Source: Trypanosoma brucei gambiense DAL972 (lineage: Eukaryota > Euglenozoa > Kinetoplastea > Trypanosomatida > Trypanosomatidae). Taken from it: a stretch of DNA of 64,000 bases. A program made the position numbers and the translations under genes. The stretch covers positions 693,749-757,748 of the forward strand of contig NC_026735.1 of NCBI RefSeq assembly GCF_000210295.1. Reading direction: 5' to 3'. Within the stretch, counting starts at the first letter, position 1; each line of letters opens with the position of its first letter. The notes below the pieces were generated by a model that was not told where the DNA came from, did no database searches, and saw nothing but the letters and a program-made list of their open reading frames with translations. Shown in pieces: positions 63,255 through 64,000 of this stretch.

Positions 63255-64000
63255 GTACGCTTGAAGATGGGGGAGGGGGGAAAGTGAACCTTGATGCCTC
63301 ACCCGTCACAGTTGGCTTCCTACACCAGCTCCTTCCTATATGTAGCGTGGAATACCCTTCAGCAGAGAGTGCAAGGATGCAGTGAAGTGGCGTAAAGAAG
63401 TAAGCAACACAGAAATATGAAGACAGAAACGGACGTGGCTCCATAATATTGCTACCTGAAGTTGCCGAGCATTGCTGACTATTAAAAAAAAAAAAAAACA
63501 GCGCCAGCACACTCGTATTGCCTTTATGCAGGACAATGGAGCCACGTGCGAATAGTGGGTTGTGAATGCAATGAAAAAGACATATATGTTTATAAACCAA
63601 CAAAGATACATGCGCTTCTTGGTGGACGCAGACAGTCTTGTCAGCCCTGCCCACTCCCAAACTACACTTCTATATAGTGCGAAGAAGGCATAACGCATCC
63701 AACAATAATCTGGACGTGCACAGTGAGGAGAGGAAGTTCTTACAAGGAAAAATAGTATATATATATCACGTCTACGCAAACAGTAGAATCATAACCCCCT
63801 CGGTATTTTCCCCGCCGGGTGCCATCCACAACAAACTAAAACCCGTTCTCACGGTAGAACGCCCGGATTCCGTTCCAGTAGTGATAATTCGAGTACTTGG
63901 TACAACATTTCTCTATCATGCCCTGATGACAAATCAGTACAGCTTACCTAAGGAGAATAACAATAAATTCGTAGCTACTTTCTGAAGTGTAGTTTGGTAG
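63255..64000. other. Upstream flank of 2060-aa gene, window edge
   Basis: Purine-rich sequence at 63266-63283 and an A run at 63484-63498 on the plus strand give two possible pyrimidine tracts for trans-splicing of the minus-strand gene. The nearer one would leave a very short 5' UTR. The rest is A/T-rich, with a TA run near 63755 and no credible gene. Confidence 0.55.

Overview
The window looks like nuclear DNA of a trypanosome, most likely an African Trypanosoma of the brucei or congolense type. The genes are intronless and lie in long same-strand runs. Pyrimidine tracts followed by AG sit before start codons, as trans-splicing requires. There is a near-identical tandem surface-protein array, and a relic of the retrotransposon hot spot (RHS) family, which is specific to Trypanosoma. 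The species cannot be fixed from the sequence alone.

Region 1 (1-26870, plus strand): fifteen tandem copies of a 1.92-1.93 kb unit. The first is cut by the window edge and two are cut by assembly gaps (N at 4729-4829 and 7527-7626). Each unit encodes a type I membrane protein of 363-367 aa: signal peptide, C-type-lectin-like ectodomain, pure-threonine stalk, one transmembrane helix and a 56-residue tail ending near a YNQM motif. Signal peptide, stalk, helix, tail and flanks are almost invariant. Variation sits in short patches of the ectodomain and is shuffled between copies, which is the mark of gene conversion.

Region 2 (26871-31816): gene-poor. It holds a frameshifted RHS pseudogene (28622-29798, plus) and then the point where plus-strand and minus-strand transcription converge. 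A 47-bp-arm inverted repeat (31310-31449) lies there, directly against an assembly gap.

Region 3 (31817-64000, minus strand): a large ABC transporter, then a cluster of four paralogous proteins (962, 764, 1488 and 2060 aa). Between them they carry eight copies of a domain that reads as a degenerate kinesin motor. The distal landmarks (GYN strand, DLL, LGG helix, KNxPP end) are kept, but the P-loop and switch I are gone. Their N-terminal halves are low-complexity and rich in Gly, Ser and Tyr; one holds an expanded GSMYG minisatellite. I did not recognise this family by name. A 214-aa orphan gene, a small cysteine-rich ORF and a broken NTF2-like relic lie between them.

The two items most worth following are the lectin-like receptor array and the cluster of tandem pseudo-kinesin domains. 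Protein starts on the minus strand were moved to the first in-frame ATG where the longest open frame began at a non-ATG codon.
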